NCBI GenBank assembly: GCA_029448655.1 | Contig: JACCLO010000003.1 | Location: 2,232,001-2,296,000 of the forward strand | Origin: Wolfiporia cocos | Lineage: Eukaryota > Basidiomycota > Agaricomycetes > Polyporales > Phaeolaceae | Reading direction: 5' to 3' | Length of the DNA stretch: 64,000 nucleotides | Shown here: positions 23,469 to 36,562 of the stretch, piece by piece | Numbering within the stretch: the stretch's first letter is position 1 | Layout: each line of letters begins with the position of its first letter | Notes under the pieces: model-generated | What the model was told of the DNA's origin: nothing | Database searches by the model: none | What the model saw: the letters and a program-made list of their open reading frames with translations, nothing else | Translations under genes and position numbers: made by a program

Positions 23469-25344
23469 CACACTTAATATAGATATATTGATGTTATATC
23501 ACTACATACAATGCAGAACATTGTTGGAGCGGTATGATCTCATGGCTGGCTGGACTGGGGCCACTGTTTGTCAACACACATAATCCAGCTGGATGCAATG
23601 CACCTATTGTGTTTCCATGGATGATCCGAGCTTGCTTCTTCATTGCAGATTGGCTTCAACAGGCTGGTACATGACAATAGGAATGGCCTGGGCATGAGTG
23701 ATTTCTGTTGGAAGTCGATGTGCTCAGCGTGTGATGGTGCCATTGGAGTCGCACATCAATCGGAGTCAATAGCACACCAAGGTGGAAATGGCAGGTGTGG
23801 CAGGGGTCAGGGGGCTGATAATGGGGGTGGTACAGGCAGATGAGTCACCGTTAGCATAAAAAGGGATGGATTGTACATATCTAGGCCGTGCATTTGTAAC
23901 CTATTCAGATGAAGTCCCTGGAGTCCGAAAGGGAGCGTGTAGCCTCACAAGTGGGCACCTACCCATAAATTTCGAAATTTCAGCATGGCAAGGATACACT
24001 TTTTGACCAGATGTTAGTGCACCATGCTCAGTGTCAACTGTTGGAAGTGTGCATGCATTGGGCATGGTGCATGGGGGCGATCTCATTGCCATGGCACAAG
24101 CAGTTGTGCCCCTGGTAGGATAGGGGTGGTTATGCCAGATTTGGGTATAGCAGGACCAGTGGTGGTATGGTGGCCTGTGTTAGTATGAAGTCAAGGACAC
24201 TATGTACATACCAGCACACATTTGCTATCTGAACCCATCACACCATAGTGGGGTCCCTGGAGAGTAGTAGGGTGTGGCTGTTGTCTGGTGTGACCTGAAT
24301 TTCTACATCAATGAGATAGAAGGCAGTAGAGTTGCTTAGACTGCCAGTGAACAGAGAAACAAAGTCCATAAGGCTAGGGAACATGTACATACCAGCATAC
24401 ATCCACCCCAATCCAGTTATACCTGAGCAAGATCAATGGTGGGCATCAGACCATGGCCATGGCATTGAGGCAGTCAGTCCATAATGGTAGTCAAGGAACA
24501 AGGGATGAAGCACTGGTGTTGCTCTGCAATCTGTGACTGTAATGCATGTACCTGCCATAAGTGCTCAGCAACACTGGTTAGAAAGATTAGAATAATTATA
24601 TCAGTTAGGATGGATTAGAAAAGCGGATTTTTCCTAGTACATGTGCCACAATGTATCTAGGATGTATTTCAGGCTGCCATGGACTGTTGCACAGTAATCC
24701 AGCATCCCAGTGACATCCACTATGATTCTAGCAATCATGTGTGAACTAGGACAGGATTAGGGCAAGATTAGTGTGAGATTAGGAGAATGAACCACTTTTA
24801 TGCAGATCAGATGAATTAGATGCAAGGAAATTTGAGACCTAATTAGCTCCTAATTTCTCCAAAATAGTAAAGTCGATTTTTCCTGATGTGGCACTGGCAC
24901 TCATACACAGGGGTCTGAATAGGTTGCATGCATGTGGTTTCATTGTGCACTCAGAGTACTGCATGTATCACCATATTGCATTAATTGTACTGTGTTAACA
25001 TCACATAAGCTATGAAATTAGCCCTCCATAACAGTAGCCATTGATTAGTGTTGCTGAAGTTCAGTTCAGAACCAAGGTTCAGAACCTGAACTGCCCGAAC
25101 CAAACCTAGATTCAGTCCAGGTCCAGTCCAGAGTAGGACATCAAGGTTCTTGGTTCAGGGGGGCCGTTGAACCAGATTCAAACCAGACTGAGCCTTGAAT
25201 CACTTAGCATTGCAGCTATTTCAGAAAGTCATGACACAGCACATTTTCTTGATCATGTCAACCAATAAGGAAACTGCCATTTTCAGTATGTGGCTGTAGC
25301 ACACTGCAGTGTTTTGCTATGGTACATCCTAGTCCTCATCCTCA
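23469..25344. other. Repeat-derived spacer, no supported gene
   Basis: About 1.9 kb, very poor in CpG and rich in TG/CA. A stretch at 25048-25205 opens TAGTGTTGCTGAAG and has GGTTCAGAACC/CCAGTCC words like the ends of hAT family 2, but I cannot find a matching second end. No gene or RNA is supported. Confidence 0.4.
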
Positions 25345-25349
25345 TCAAA

Positions 25350-26052
25350 TGTTACGGGTCATATACCCATTCATTATATTCAAGTTGTGAATATAAATCT
25401 AAATCTTCTTCTGCACGTAGTCCCATGGACAAGTGCAAGGCAAGTAATATCCTGTTTTAGCCTTTGAGCCCTAAGTCACCAAGACTCTAGGGATTGCTCA
25501 AATATTCAGTACACGTTAAAGAATATATCTGTCTGGGATGCAAGTCAGAAATACAGAACTTGCCCAAGTCTGAGAAGTCAATGTACACTTCAAGGACTTA
25601 GTCATTCAAGGCTTGGAATATACTGAGTGTAGTTTCCTACATTTGAGAATGAGTATAAGACTTCTTGTTTGTACAACAAGGTCAAGCTGAAGAGCCTTGA
25701 CAGGAGTTTATATACTATGCCAGGTTTTATGAGTCCTACCAGTCCCTGATGCCACCGCTACTATCTATGTTGTGGTCTGAAACATATGATAGGTATGCAG
25801 TGATATATCTGAAACAATAAATATCAAACATGTAGTGGTTGAACACCATCTGTCAATCATAGAATGATAAATGTAAAATGAGGGCAGAGTTGGATCTGCT
25901 AATCTGAAACAAGCCCTATACACTAGTACAACTGGGGTTGTGCCCAGTAGAGTCACGAGTAGCCAGGGGGGTTGGTTGTGCAACAAGTCCCTGTATCGTA
26001 TTCACCCAATGGTGAGTTCTGTGAGCATTTGAAAAATAAAATGACCGTAACA
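25350..26052 (+). mobile_element. Solo LTR, family W copy 1
   Basis: 703 bp with inverted ends TGTTACGG and CCGTAACA and the 5-bp TSD TCAAA (25345-25349, 26053-26057). Shares long internal stretches with the reverse copy at 31936-32644, for example TACTCATTCTCAAATGTAGG on the complementary strand. No internal coding region. Confidence 0.85.
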
Positions 26053-26599
26053 TCAAATTTGATATAAGCAGCACCTTCAACAGATATTATTGAGCAGCAG
26101 AGTCAGTGAATGCAGAGCAGAGTGTACATAAGTTAGCTAGAGCTAGTCTCTCAAGTAGTATTGGTGCTCTAGCCACATACCCAAAATAGTAGCTTCCTTA
26201 TTGGTTGACATGTTTGAGAAAAATGTGCTGTGTCATGAATTTCCAAAATAGCTGTAAAATATTTTTTGTAGCTACTGGTGGATAAGCATCAATTACAATT
26301 ATGTTCTTGCCATCTTTGCTATCATGTTGTTGCAGTAAGTTATGGACAGCTAGCTTCATCACGGCAAGCATCAACACTCATATACTCTAGTCTCCCAATA
26401 TGGCAAGAGCTCAACCCCATGTTGGAATTACCATGCTTTCTGTGGCACTGGGCTGCATTCATTGCTGTCAGATGAAGTAAGAGATGTAGAAGATAAAATA
26501 TTCCTACTTCAATGTGCAAAGGACGTTGTGTGTATGATGAGCTGTCTTCAACGGCATACCGTATACCCAGTGGGTGACCAAGCTGGTGGTATGTTGGTG

Positions 26600-27012
26600 A
26601 GCCTCAGACTAGCAAGTCAAGGAGTGGCAAGAAGGAGCGGCACAGCACACAGAAAGTAACGAGAAAGGGGGCCTTGCCCCAATTGCCAAAAATCTCAAAG
26701 ATGGGGTTGTAAGACCCCACCGCCCTACTTATATACATGTGATGATGCCAGTAATGGCTGCCCTAAAGTACCGGCCTGTGCACACAGTAACCATGTGACT
26801 ACTGTAGCTACAGTGATGCAGTATGTAACTAAGTGTGAGTGGTGACTGTAACGTGAAGGTAAGGAAGTGCGCACCTACCCAGAAGGCGCAGGTGACTGGT
26901 CAAGGCACTAGACTATGGTAAGGGGAAAGGACGTAGAGGTGAGTGCGGCTATATGCTGATCTTCACCTACAGCAGTAAAACACCTAGGGCAATGCACAGA
27001 GTGTTCTGTGAC
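26600..27012 (-). mobile_element. LTR-like fragment (family Y/Z relative, reverse)
   Basis: Ends in CTGTGACA, the complement of the TGTCACAG start of families Y and Z. It shares CAGACTAGC, CACACAGA and CCCTAAAGTAC segments in order with 33985-34418. No matching TSD was found and the left edge is arbitrary. Confidence 0.35.
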
Positions 27013-27466
27013 ACTAAGTTATACAAAGTTGTCTAAGAATGGTCTGAATTGAGCTTTGCATCAGGCTAATTTACACTCATGCTGCCCGTGAACTCTGATT
27101 ACTGAACTGCACAAAATTAGTGTTGCAAGGTCCGGTCCAGTCTGGTCTTTTGCATGTTTTGGGCAGTACTGAGGACCAGGACCAGGACTGGACTGCCATG
27201 GGCAATGAGGGACCATACTGAAGACCAGTCCCAAGTAGGACAGTGGTCCTATAGTAGCCTGGACCAGTCTAAACCAGTCCTGGACTGATCAAGTGGTTAT
27301 TGACTTAACTAAAATTTTATATGTCAGAAGCTGCAACAAAAGTGTACTTACTGCTTGATATATATCAGAATGTACTAAGTACTGCCCAAAAATTGGCCAT
27401 GGTGCACTGATTCTTGATCTCTGAAAGTAGAATTGTATACTGAAGTCAGCATGCAGAAATACCACT

Positions 27467-28083
27467 TGTCACAGTTTTTACAGGGTTTTTACCTCAAAAA
27501 GACTCATGTCCCAGATTTTCTTTTGCATTTTGTGCCTTAACTATCACATGTCACATGGGCACTCAAGCATCACATGATAGTTCCCTTGTGGGGCTACAAT
27601 TTGCACAACAACATGTGACCATGGGGATAGCTTATCTAAGCAATTGCTGCAGTGCCAGACTGTATAGTTACAAGCCACAAGTCACAAGACCATGCCAAAG
27701 GTCAATGGCTTCAGTCTAGGCCTAAAGGATTAGGTCATTTAGGAAGCACATGACCTTAATGACATCATTGATTCCAGGCCGCTAACCCCAGGCATGGGTC
27801 GGCCTTAGTAATTACAAGTAGTCATTACAGGAGTAATAGAGACATTTATTGATTTATGATATGACACCATTACTGGTTGTCCAATCAGAATAGTACCTAC
27901 AAGTACTAAGGGTCTCGCTTAGAGGCCTATACAACATGTATATAAGACACTACTATCTGGGTGCTTACCCCCAGATCCATCAACTTCGACTTTTATCTCT
28001 GCTTACCGCATTGATACCCCATTACAAACTTGCCTCAATACACCTTGAGTTGCATACCAGCCACAAGTAAGTGTCCTGTGTCA
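27467..28083 (+). mobile_element. Solo LTR, family Y
   Basis: 617 bp, TGTCACAG...TGTGTCA, TSD CCACT at 27462-27466 and 28084-28088. Copy B of the surrounding hAT element lacks it and so gives the empty site. It contains a TATATAAG-like box near 27949, as expected of an LTR promoter. Confidence 0.88.
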
Positions 28084-28370
28084 CCACTGCAGTAACTGCA
28101 CACCTTAAGTTGTATCTGATGAGATATATTTGTTGCAATTATGTATGTGCCACAATGAGCAGCATATCAATACCACTAAGCAGCACTCTGCCAACAACTA
28201 ACAACTGGGTGATATTGAATGCAGCATGCATGTGTATCATAAAATATGAGTGTTAACCCTACTGGATGGAAGAATACACAACTGCATGTCAGTCAACATA
28301 ACTAGTGATAATATGAGGACAGACTGTATGTGTCAAGCATTGTCCAAGACAATAGCAGTGCTTTGTTGTA

Positions 28371-29114
28371 TCCATAAAGTAAGGGGAGCTCGCGCCATAG
28401 GCGCTCGCGTGCCGCTAGCGTGTCGCTCGCGTTTTGCGCACATGGACGCCACGTTTGCCGCGTGGCATCCATGTGCGTCGTTGATCCTCCTCCCATTAGA
28501 TAGGGCGCCTGCCATCCGCGGAGTTGGCCGGTGGATTCCCATGCCCGGCGCCTGCAAGGTGCGCGTGCTGTTCCTGCCCCGCAACACGGGGATTCGTGCC
28601 CCATGCCACGGGGATTCGTGCCCCACACCATGGGGATTCGTGGCCCATTCCATGGGGGTTTGTGGCCCATGCCACAGGGATTTGTGTCCTGTGGCATGGG
28701 GATTTTGTAATGTAAATACCCCACACCACGGGGATTTGTACCCCGTGCCATGGGGATTCGTGCCCTACACCACGGAGATTTTTGGCCCATGCCATGGGGG
28801 TTTGTGCCCCATGCCATGGGGATTCGTGCCCCATGCCACAGGGATTTGTGTCCTGTGGCATGGGGATTTTGTAATATAAATACTCCACACCACAGGGGTT
28901 TGTACCCTGTGCCACAGGTATTTGCACCCCAATGCCACAGGGGTGAATTCCCACACCCAGCACCTGCAAGGCATGCATGCCGGTTACAGATTCTACAAGC
29001 AAAGCGACAACGATACCGAGCATCAGTGAGGTGGAGGAGTGGCTGAGCAGGCAGAGACTAAAAAATATTTTTAAGACATAACATTTGTGGCGAAGCCACA
29101 GGTAATTAAGCTAG
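28371..29114 (+). mobile_element. Non-autonomous Helitron A
   Basis: Starts TCCATAAAGTAAGGGGAGC after an A and ends CTAG before T. A hairpin GTGGCgaaGCCAC lies about 12 bp inside the 3' end. TC start, terminal hairpin, CTAG end and A^T insertion are Helitron hallmarks. It carries a 22-bp minisatellite and no Rep/helicase. Confidence 0.78.
28580..28950 (+). repeat. 22-bp minisatellite in Helitron A
   Basis: Imperfect tandem copies of a 22-bp unit of the form GGGGATTTGTGCCCCATGCCAC. At intervals a unit is replaced by a longer one containing TTGTAATGTAAATACC. ORFs here read as His/Gly/Pro-rich repeats and are not genes. Confidence 0.85.
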
Positions 29115-29631
29115 TCATATAATAAAGGGACAGCTGTTGTGTGGGAACTGCCATGTGCTTTTCCACATGTGCCGCGTGCTGTCTGTTGTCCCATAGGGCT
29201 TGCACCACTGACCTGGAGAGTTGGCCAGTGGATTCCCATGCCCAGCGCCTGCAAGGCGTGCATTCAAATCCCTTCCGTTTCGCATGTCCTCCCTGCACTG
29301 TGCCATCAGGATTTCATAGCTGTTGTAACGTAAATGGCCTGTACTGTATATACCTGCCAGAAAATTGTGATAAATCAAGAGAATTTAGAGTGTTTTTGGA
29401 GGGATTACATTTGTGGACACAGGTTTACAAGTGAAGTGACAACAACACCGAGCATCAGTGAGGTGTTGGAAGTGGCTGAGTGGGCAGAGACAGGTGCAGC
29501 GGGGTGATCACACACCCTGGGGGTTGGGTGGACTCACAATGTCCATCCAATGTGTTTTTCCCTTATTCTATTAGTTATCACACTTAAGTGACAATTGACA
29601 TTTGTGGCAAAGCCATGGGTAATTAAACCCG
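29115..29631 (+). mobile_element. Non-autonomous Helitron B, tandem to A
   Basis: Begins TCATATAATAAAGGG directly after the CTAG of Helitron A. It ends with a degraded hairpin (GTGGCaaaGCCAT) and TAATTAAACCCG before T. The internal GATCACACACCCTGGGGGTT stretch is shared with Helitron G. Its right junction is fixed by the empty site in hAT family 2 copy B. Confidence 0.7.
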
Positions 29632-30016
29632 TCAATTAAATCAGAAGGTCTTTGGTTGTTACTATTCATGTCAGCTTCTGTCTGATGTGTTTACCCTAAT
29701 ATCTAGTGGTACATACATGATGCAGACCATCTCAGATCACTCTAGGGGGGTCTTAGATACTTTGGTTTTGTTGTAAATCAATCAATCATGGTTCTCTACA
29801 TTGGAGTAACCATATTCTAAGTGATATTCTACAATAACTTTGGGACTGGACCTTATCAGTCCTGCAAAAACTGACCACTCAGAAGGACCAGGACTAGGAC
29901 CATGTCAGGACCAGGACTGGCCCAGACCATTGAATCGGTCCTAATCAGTCTGGTCCTGGTCTGGTAATTGGTCTTCAGCAGTCCTTGGGACTGGACCTTG
30001 TAACACTACACAAAAT

Positions 30017-30940
30017 GGCTGCCTGAGTGATTATTGTGCATTAAAAAGTTATATTTACCACTCTAAAGAAGACTAAGAGCCAGTTTGATATGCAGCAACC
30101 CAGTAGACACCAAATGGAGGCACTACGGAACTTGAAGTATGGTTAATTTAGTGGGTTAAATAGTGCTGGAAATGAGGTAGACAATAGAGGGCAATTGGTA
30201 TACATAGGAAAGTATGCAAAGCTGATGCCCTCCTCTACACTCACCTCTGCTCACTGGCCCTAGGCATGAAGACCTTGGGTTTCCCCTTGCCCATGGCAGG
30301 TCCCACATCCAAGTATGTCTGTGTCAAATATGGATAATGTCACAAACGTTAATCTGCAACACAGGGGGCTGTGTACATATTATGTAAGGTAAGTGCTACA
30401 ATACCGGGCCAGTGGTAACTGATAATGCTAGGGTTGGGTTATCTAATCTACAAGTGTCAGTCACATGACATACTGGCTATGTAGTCTGTGGCATAGCAGA
30501 TTATACACTATAGAGGGGGTGTGAGCACCTATGTTCAACTCTTGGTGGAGAAGGGTTAGCACATCACAATATCTGTTCAGCAAAAGTAACTGTACAAGTT
30601 ACTAAGCTTCTTGAGCAGTGCACTACTTGCTAACTCTAGGTTGACACCGTAGAGTTAGAACTCGAATATACTAGCTGAGCTTGGTCACCCAAGTTTGAGA
30701 ACAAGTATAGGATCCCCATTTATACAACAAGATTGAGCTGAAGAGCCCAGCTGGTATGTACATCAGGTTATATACCATTAACTATCAATCAGGGTCATAG
30801 TGTCCTTGGTACTGCTACCACTAAGTCCATATGGCTAGTACACTATGTCAACAGACAAGAATGTTGCAGTTGAGTGTAACAGTGGCTGAAACATGATGGG
30901 TACAGTAGTTGAATACAGAAGATACCTAGAAGCCCTGATA
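30017..30940. other. Spacer with family W remnant
   Basis: No gene is supported. A short piece near 30670-30760 (AAGTTTGAGAACAAGTATAGGAT, GAGCTGAAGAGCCC) is a diverged fragment of LTR family W. The rest is unassigned. Confidence 0.4.
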
Positions 30941-30945
30941 CAAGG

Positions 30946-31597
30946 TGTCACAGATTTTCCTAGGGCTTCCCCTATTTTTACCTAATTTTCCCTGTCTTCT
31001 ATGACTCGTCAACATAGTAGTACAGCTTATCAGTAGTTAACCTATATGTTACCTACATACGAAACCCTTACACGTAGTTAGTACCCTTAACCTACATACC
31101 AAACCCACACATCTGCTTCGTACAGTCACATGATCCCTTTACACACCTATGTTTAGACATATGACTATGGCAGAACCCAAATCCCATCACAGCCATTGCC
31201 ACAAGAGTAACACATGACTGTGTACTTACCACCCGGCACCTGCCACTCTTAGGTGCAGGCTGACGTGGCCTTTACAGGTGCCATTACTGGCACTACCCCT
31301 TAGCGCACGCTGACATGTCCCCTAGAAACACTTGTATGGCGCCATTACTGGCATTCATCGTGCAACCCTTGAAGCGCCTCGCATTACCGCCCGGCGCACA
31401 GACCACATGTCTTTAGGGCAGCCCTCATAGCACTGCTCCAAAGCATGTATATATACTAGACCTCTAAGGCATACCATCCTTAGAACTAATCACCTCTTGT
31501 CTATTGCCAAAGTGTGCATCACCTAAGCTCTGCTCTTCTTACTACCTCTCATCACTGCCACCTCAGCAAGAACCTTACAAGTGAGTAGTCCATGACA
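30946..31597 (+). mobile_element. Solo LTR, family Z
   Basis: 652 bp, TGTCACAGATTTTCC...CATGACA, with the 5-bp TSD CAAGG at 30941-30945 and 31598-31602. Related to family Y at its start. No internal region. Confidence 0.85.
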
Positions 31598-31935
31598 CAA
31601 GGGTGTAGGGTTGATGACTTTGAAACAGGACCCTGGTTGAACAGGGGCATCCTAAGATAGGCACAACATCACATGAGAATCATGCCTTGACCTGGGTCAA
31701 TTGGTTTGACTAGGGGTCTTGACCCCTGTCAAACTGTTGACCTTGGGTCAAGAAAAGGGAGTCAAGCCTTGACCCTGCCAACCCTGCAAATGAGTGTATA
31801 TTGCAAAATTTCTTGTACATGGCAGAGGAGGCAGTTAAAAGAGACAAGGTGTTAGTGCAAACACAACTGGATGAGCTTCATGCTCAGTGGCAGGAGTGAA
31901 AAGCAGATGGAGCTGGAAGAGCACTGGACTGTAAT

Positions 31936-32644
31936 TGTTACGGTTATTCTGAAATTTTGAACGCTGACGGAACTAGCCACCGGGCGAATACGATACAGGG
32001 ACTTGTTGCACAGTCAACCCCCTGGCTACTCGTGACTCTACTGGGCACATCCCCAGTTGTACTAGCATATAGGGTGCGTTTCATCTCTGACAGATTCAAC
32101 TCTGCCACCATTTCATCTTTATCATTTACTAGCTGACAGATGGCGTTCAACCGCCATCATCATTCCTATCTATCATTTCGGATATATCACTGCATACTTA
32201 TCAAACATTTGGTACTATAGTGTAGATAGTAGCGGTGACATCTGGAATGGACTTGACCCTGAAAACCCAGCATAGTATATAAACTCATGTACCTACCGTC
32301 GAAGCTCTTCAGCTCGACCTTGTTGTACAAACAAGAAGTCTTATACTCATTCTCAAATGTAGGAAACTACGCTCAAGTATTCCTCACTCGAGCCATCGAA
32401 TGACTAAGTCCTCGAAGTGCACATTGACTTCTCGGACTTAGGCGAGTCTTATATTCTATCAGACTCACACTCGAACAAGATTATATCCTCTAACGCGTAT
32501 TGGATATTCAAACGACTTCCTAGGGACTCTAGGACTTGAAGGCATCTAACGAGTATTTGCCTTGCATACGGCAGCGTGCCTACGTGCAGAAGAACGATCT
32601 ATATTCATGACTCAAATATACAAACGGGTATTCGACCCGTAACA
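31936..32644 (-). mobile_element. Solo LTR, family W copy 2 (reverse)
   Basis: 709 bp, ends TGTTACGG and CCGTAACA, TSD GTAAT at 31931-31935 and 32645-32649. Reverse orientation relative to copy 1, as shown by the reversed shared blocks. Confidence 0.85.
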
Positions 32645-32649
32645 GTAAT

Positions 32650-33984
32650 GAGAGGGTTTTAGCTGAATGAATTGGGCTGCTGGGAGGTTGGGGCAGATGG
32701 TGAGAGTGCAGAGTGCAGAAGAGGAACAGGGATGTGACAGTAGAGATGAGAGGAAGATGGTGGGGAGGAAATGTGGAAGAAGGATGGGAGAGGAATGACA
32801 CACCATCATTACAGATTGCATCTGTGTCACAAATTTTACAGGTCCCCTAGCCCATGCTCCACTGGGCTCAAACTGGCAACCTTATCCCCTCCCCTAGCAG
32901 TGATATTCCCCCTTAGCCATGTCTGCTATGCCAGTGGGCACATGACTTACAGGTAGATTAGATTAGATATCAGTGTACAGTAGGTAGCACCTGGCACTGC
33001 CCCTACTTACATAATTACATCACATGCATTGGGGTATTTCATACAGCATGCACAGACCATGCTATTAGGGCAGGTCCTGATATCACAGTGTAGTGTTCCC
33101 CTCTGTATATATATCAGCATGACTGAGGTCTTATACCTCAGTCTGAATATACTTGGCTAGGGGTGCATGTGCCCCTGGTCTTATATCTCCAATCTCATGT
33201 CTGCCATCTTCAACACACACTCTATCCTCTACCCTTGCTAGTCTGTGGTGTGACCATATACAACACCTCAACTTAGTCAATAGAGGGTGATTACTAGGCT
33301 CTAGGGTTAGGTGGTAGACACAGGTGTAGTTCTGTGTCACTCTGCATACTCATGTGGGTCAGTACAGTAATCACTAAAGGCCTATGGCATAACAGTCAGC
33401 ATTGTGGAGTAGAACAGCACATATATGCACACACAGAGTGAGCAGACATGATATTTGACACACCAGAGATTGGGAAGTGGGAGCAAGTAATGCTCAGGCA
33501 GGAACATTCCTGTTAGCATAACAGTAGTAGAGTTAAGCAGAGCTTAGTAGACATGCAGAGGGAGAACACAAAAGAAAAGCTGCATGTGCAGCAAGCAAGA
33601 GGGATGCAAGGAAAGACTGCAACGTTGTCACAGGCCAATTTCATTCAATTAGTCAATGACTAGACAACACTGACAAGTTCCCTTATCTTATCTTATCTTA
33701 TCTTATCTTAGCACCTGTTCCTTATATAGTAACCCTAGTCACATGCCAAACCCTAACCATGCCTTTGGTGTAGCCACATATCTAATCTCTCAATCATGAC
33801 TCAATCACAATGCAATCTCATACGTTTCACCTTGACACAGACTACTCATGTCTGTGGGACTGGCCCTGCCAGGGAACCAACCATGCCAGATGAGCAACAA
33901 CCACATGCCAGTGGTGACCCAGAACCTAATGGCAGAGGGTGACAAGGCCTCCCCAGGCCAAGGGCAACATAGCATGGCAGCGTG
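32650..33984. other. Spacer with a pentanucleotide microsatellite
   Basis: No gene is supported. A run of about six CTTAT units lies at 33682-33710. The rest is low-CpG, TG/CA-rich sequence. Confidence 0.45.
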
Positions 33985-34418
33985 ACACACAGACTAGCGA
34001 AGCAAGGACTCAAGCAGTGAGAACTGCACCGCACACAGAGAGGTGAGAAGAAAGGGACCGAAGTCCAATTTCAAGAATGGGGAGTAAGCCCCATCCTGGC
34101 ATACATTAAATACATGAGCAGCGATACTACTAATCTAGCCCTAAAGTACTGGTCTGTGCACAGTAACTAAGAGGTCATGCGGCTAGGGGTGCTATGTACC
34201 TCACATGTGACCGTAGTGTGAGTACCTGAGGTGCACACTACCCTACAGCGCTAATCTAATAGGCTAGATGGTCTGATAAGATAACATAGGTGTGACGAGA
34301 GGTAATGGTAAGTAAGCATCAGCGAAAACCCCAGCTGCATATATGGGAATCTATGTGCATGCATGTACATATATTGTCTGCATGCAATATATGGTATCAG
34401 AGTTATTGTGACACATTG
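33985..34418 (-). mobile_element. LTR-like fragment, relative of 26600-27012
   Basis: Shares in order the CAGACTAGCGAAGC, CACACAGAG, CCCTAAAGTACTGGTC and GTGACA segments with 26600-27012. No TSD found; the edges are uncertain. Confidence 0.3.
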
Positions 34419-34419
34419 T

Positions 34420-36400
34420 ATGTGCACATCAGGCTCCTACGTCATTCCCAATACTGGCAAGTATTGCAGTGTATATATGATGTGTGCTAGATTTTATTCA
34501 CATATATTGACTGGCACATGATTGTGAGCACATATATTGTGCTTTAAACATTGTATGCATCCTAGCTAGGCACTGACGAAATGCATATTCATATTCATTA
34601 CCAGTGGATAAAATCTGAAAACGGTATAAATTGAATACTTGTCCTAAATTACAGTATGCTACTATGAACTCGAAGTAGCACTCGGGCTTGAATGTACCAG
34701 GGCACAGCTGCAGTTCTGGTAAATTGATTTGGGTGACTGAAACTCTACAGTACATGCTGAAAAGTGTACGTGTTGAGTGGGGTGCATTATGCAATATTGT
34801 TGCCACAGTACACATACAGTCAAGTAAGGGGACACGTGTATCAGAAGTCACACAATGCAAATCTGAAATGTAGAGGAGCACATGAGCATATAAGCGATTT
34901 GGGGATGTACATACTGGTGCTCATTTGAATCCATGAGCCTACCAGACTTGAGCATAGACCCTGGTTTCAGTAAGGCGCAGTTGCGGTATGGCATGGCCTG
35001 AGATTCTACAGTATGTGTGAGCAGACAAGTATTCTGTATTGTTTTCATTGCTGGTGCAGGGCAGGAGGGGGGAAGTGAGGAGCACAATGGACACAGCTGC
35101 ATACGATGTGGGAGAGAAAGGTGGAGATGCAGCAAAAAGCAGGTCACTGACTATATGTGCTAGAGACCGAGAGAGGGGATATGCAGGAATGTGAACAAAC
35201 CCACACAACAGAACGATGGCTGCGACGATGTGGGCAATTGCGTAACGGATATACATAGATGGACGAAATAAAACAAATGAACTATATGACTAATCGTGCT
35301 TACTGGTGACCTTCTACTTGCGCTAAATGTTTGGCTACTCTTGAGGGGATGGCATCACCTCACCAAGTCTCAGAGTCGAGCTAGTATGAAAAGTGGGGAA
35401 AGAGAGATAGATTAAAATGTGTCAACAGCCCAGTTTTTGGGTTACATTGAACAGAAATTCGAGAGCCGATTGAAAAGTGACAGAACAGAAATTATGACAG
35501 AGGGAAGCGAAAACGGTCCATAAGCGAGTAAGGGATTTGCCATAATAGTACAAACGACTTGGGGCCACATCATTGGCACATACATGTCCGCTTTACCTCT
35601 AGACATGTCAAACACAATGTGCAGTTGCTCGAGCATGATTGGCTGATCATAGACCATGCCCTATTTACATGTGCATCTCACCACCCTCGAGTGTGGGAAC
35701 ATTGGTCTAGATTGTCAACAGCTCTACGTAGGGTTAATTAAACATATCCATGGGACATAGCTTGTGCGCTGGTAGAGTCGAGAGGAATATGATAGTGCAG
35801 TACAATAAAAGCATATCATAATAGTAAGAAAAAGTAAAGAATTAGCTGTGCAGCATGCTTCTCCTCTACAATGGAGGGATAAGAGAGTCAAAAAAAGATG
35901 GAGCTCGATGCCGCTGTGTTCACATCGATGTGTCATGTAATAACCTCATACCACATGACACATTATGCAACTTTGAGCTGTATATATGTGCACGAAATTT
36001 TCCTTTATGTCAATTATGCATCATATATGTGCATGCAATGCTCCTGTATGTTAATACAATTAAGATGTAGGACTGGAAATTATCTAGATACACATACAAC
36101 ACCCAAGACTACATGTATCAGCATAGTATATCAATATTGGTCTTCTAAATATCATTGAACCGCATATATGCATGTGCATGCTCATACATTATACCTATGA
36201 TACATGTGAGGACATGCAAGCGGGTGCAACCATTGTGGCGGCATATGATGCCTTACATAAGCATGTATGGTGCTCAAACCGTTGCAACCACTTGCATGCC
36301 TTACATGTGCATAATTTTATCCCGCTTTTTTGCTGATGCAAAGACTTAGCCTCGCAGCCTAGAGGCGCTTCTGCAATACCGCAAGGGATGTCGAGACCCC
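34420..36400. other. Unassigned spacer
   Basis: About 2 kb of A+T-rich sequence with many ATATGTGCATGC-like words. ORFs of 60-132 codons on both strands have no recognisable motif. I see nothing I can support as a gene. Confidence 0.4.
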
Positions 36401-36562
36401 CCCATAGGGCATTCTGTGACACACCTATGCTACCATGGATACAGCCATTACTGGCCACATAGCATAACATGTACAAGCACCTGTAGAGAGAGCATATATA
36501 CTGGCCTGCGAGCTGGGTAGCACCCCAGACTCGTCTTGGCCATTTACACCTTGAGTAACCCA

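Larger units (their letters stand above)
27118..30008 (+). mobile_element. hAT-like element family 2, copy A, with nested inserts
   Basis: TIRs TAGTGTTGC and GTAACACTA with repeated GGACCAGGACTGG-like subterminal words, flanked by the perfect 8-bp TSD CACAAAAT (27110-27117 and 30009-30016). Removing the solo LTR (27467-28083) and two Helitrons (28371-29631) leaves about 1 kb, collinear in reverse with copy B at 45890-46879. Non-autonomous: no transposase frame. Confidence 0.88.

Noticed and set aside
26573..27017. Complete reverse solo LTR
   Set aside because: A plausible right end (CTGTGACA) exists, but no left end with a matching 5-bp TSD.
28250..28879. 209-codon ORF at 28.3 kb
   Set aside because: Runs from hAT sequence across a Helitron 5' end into the minisatellite; not a gene.
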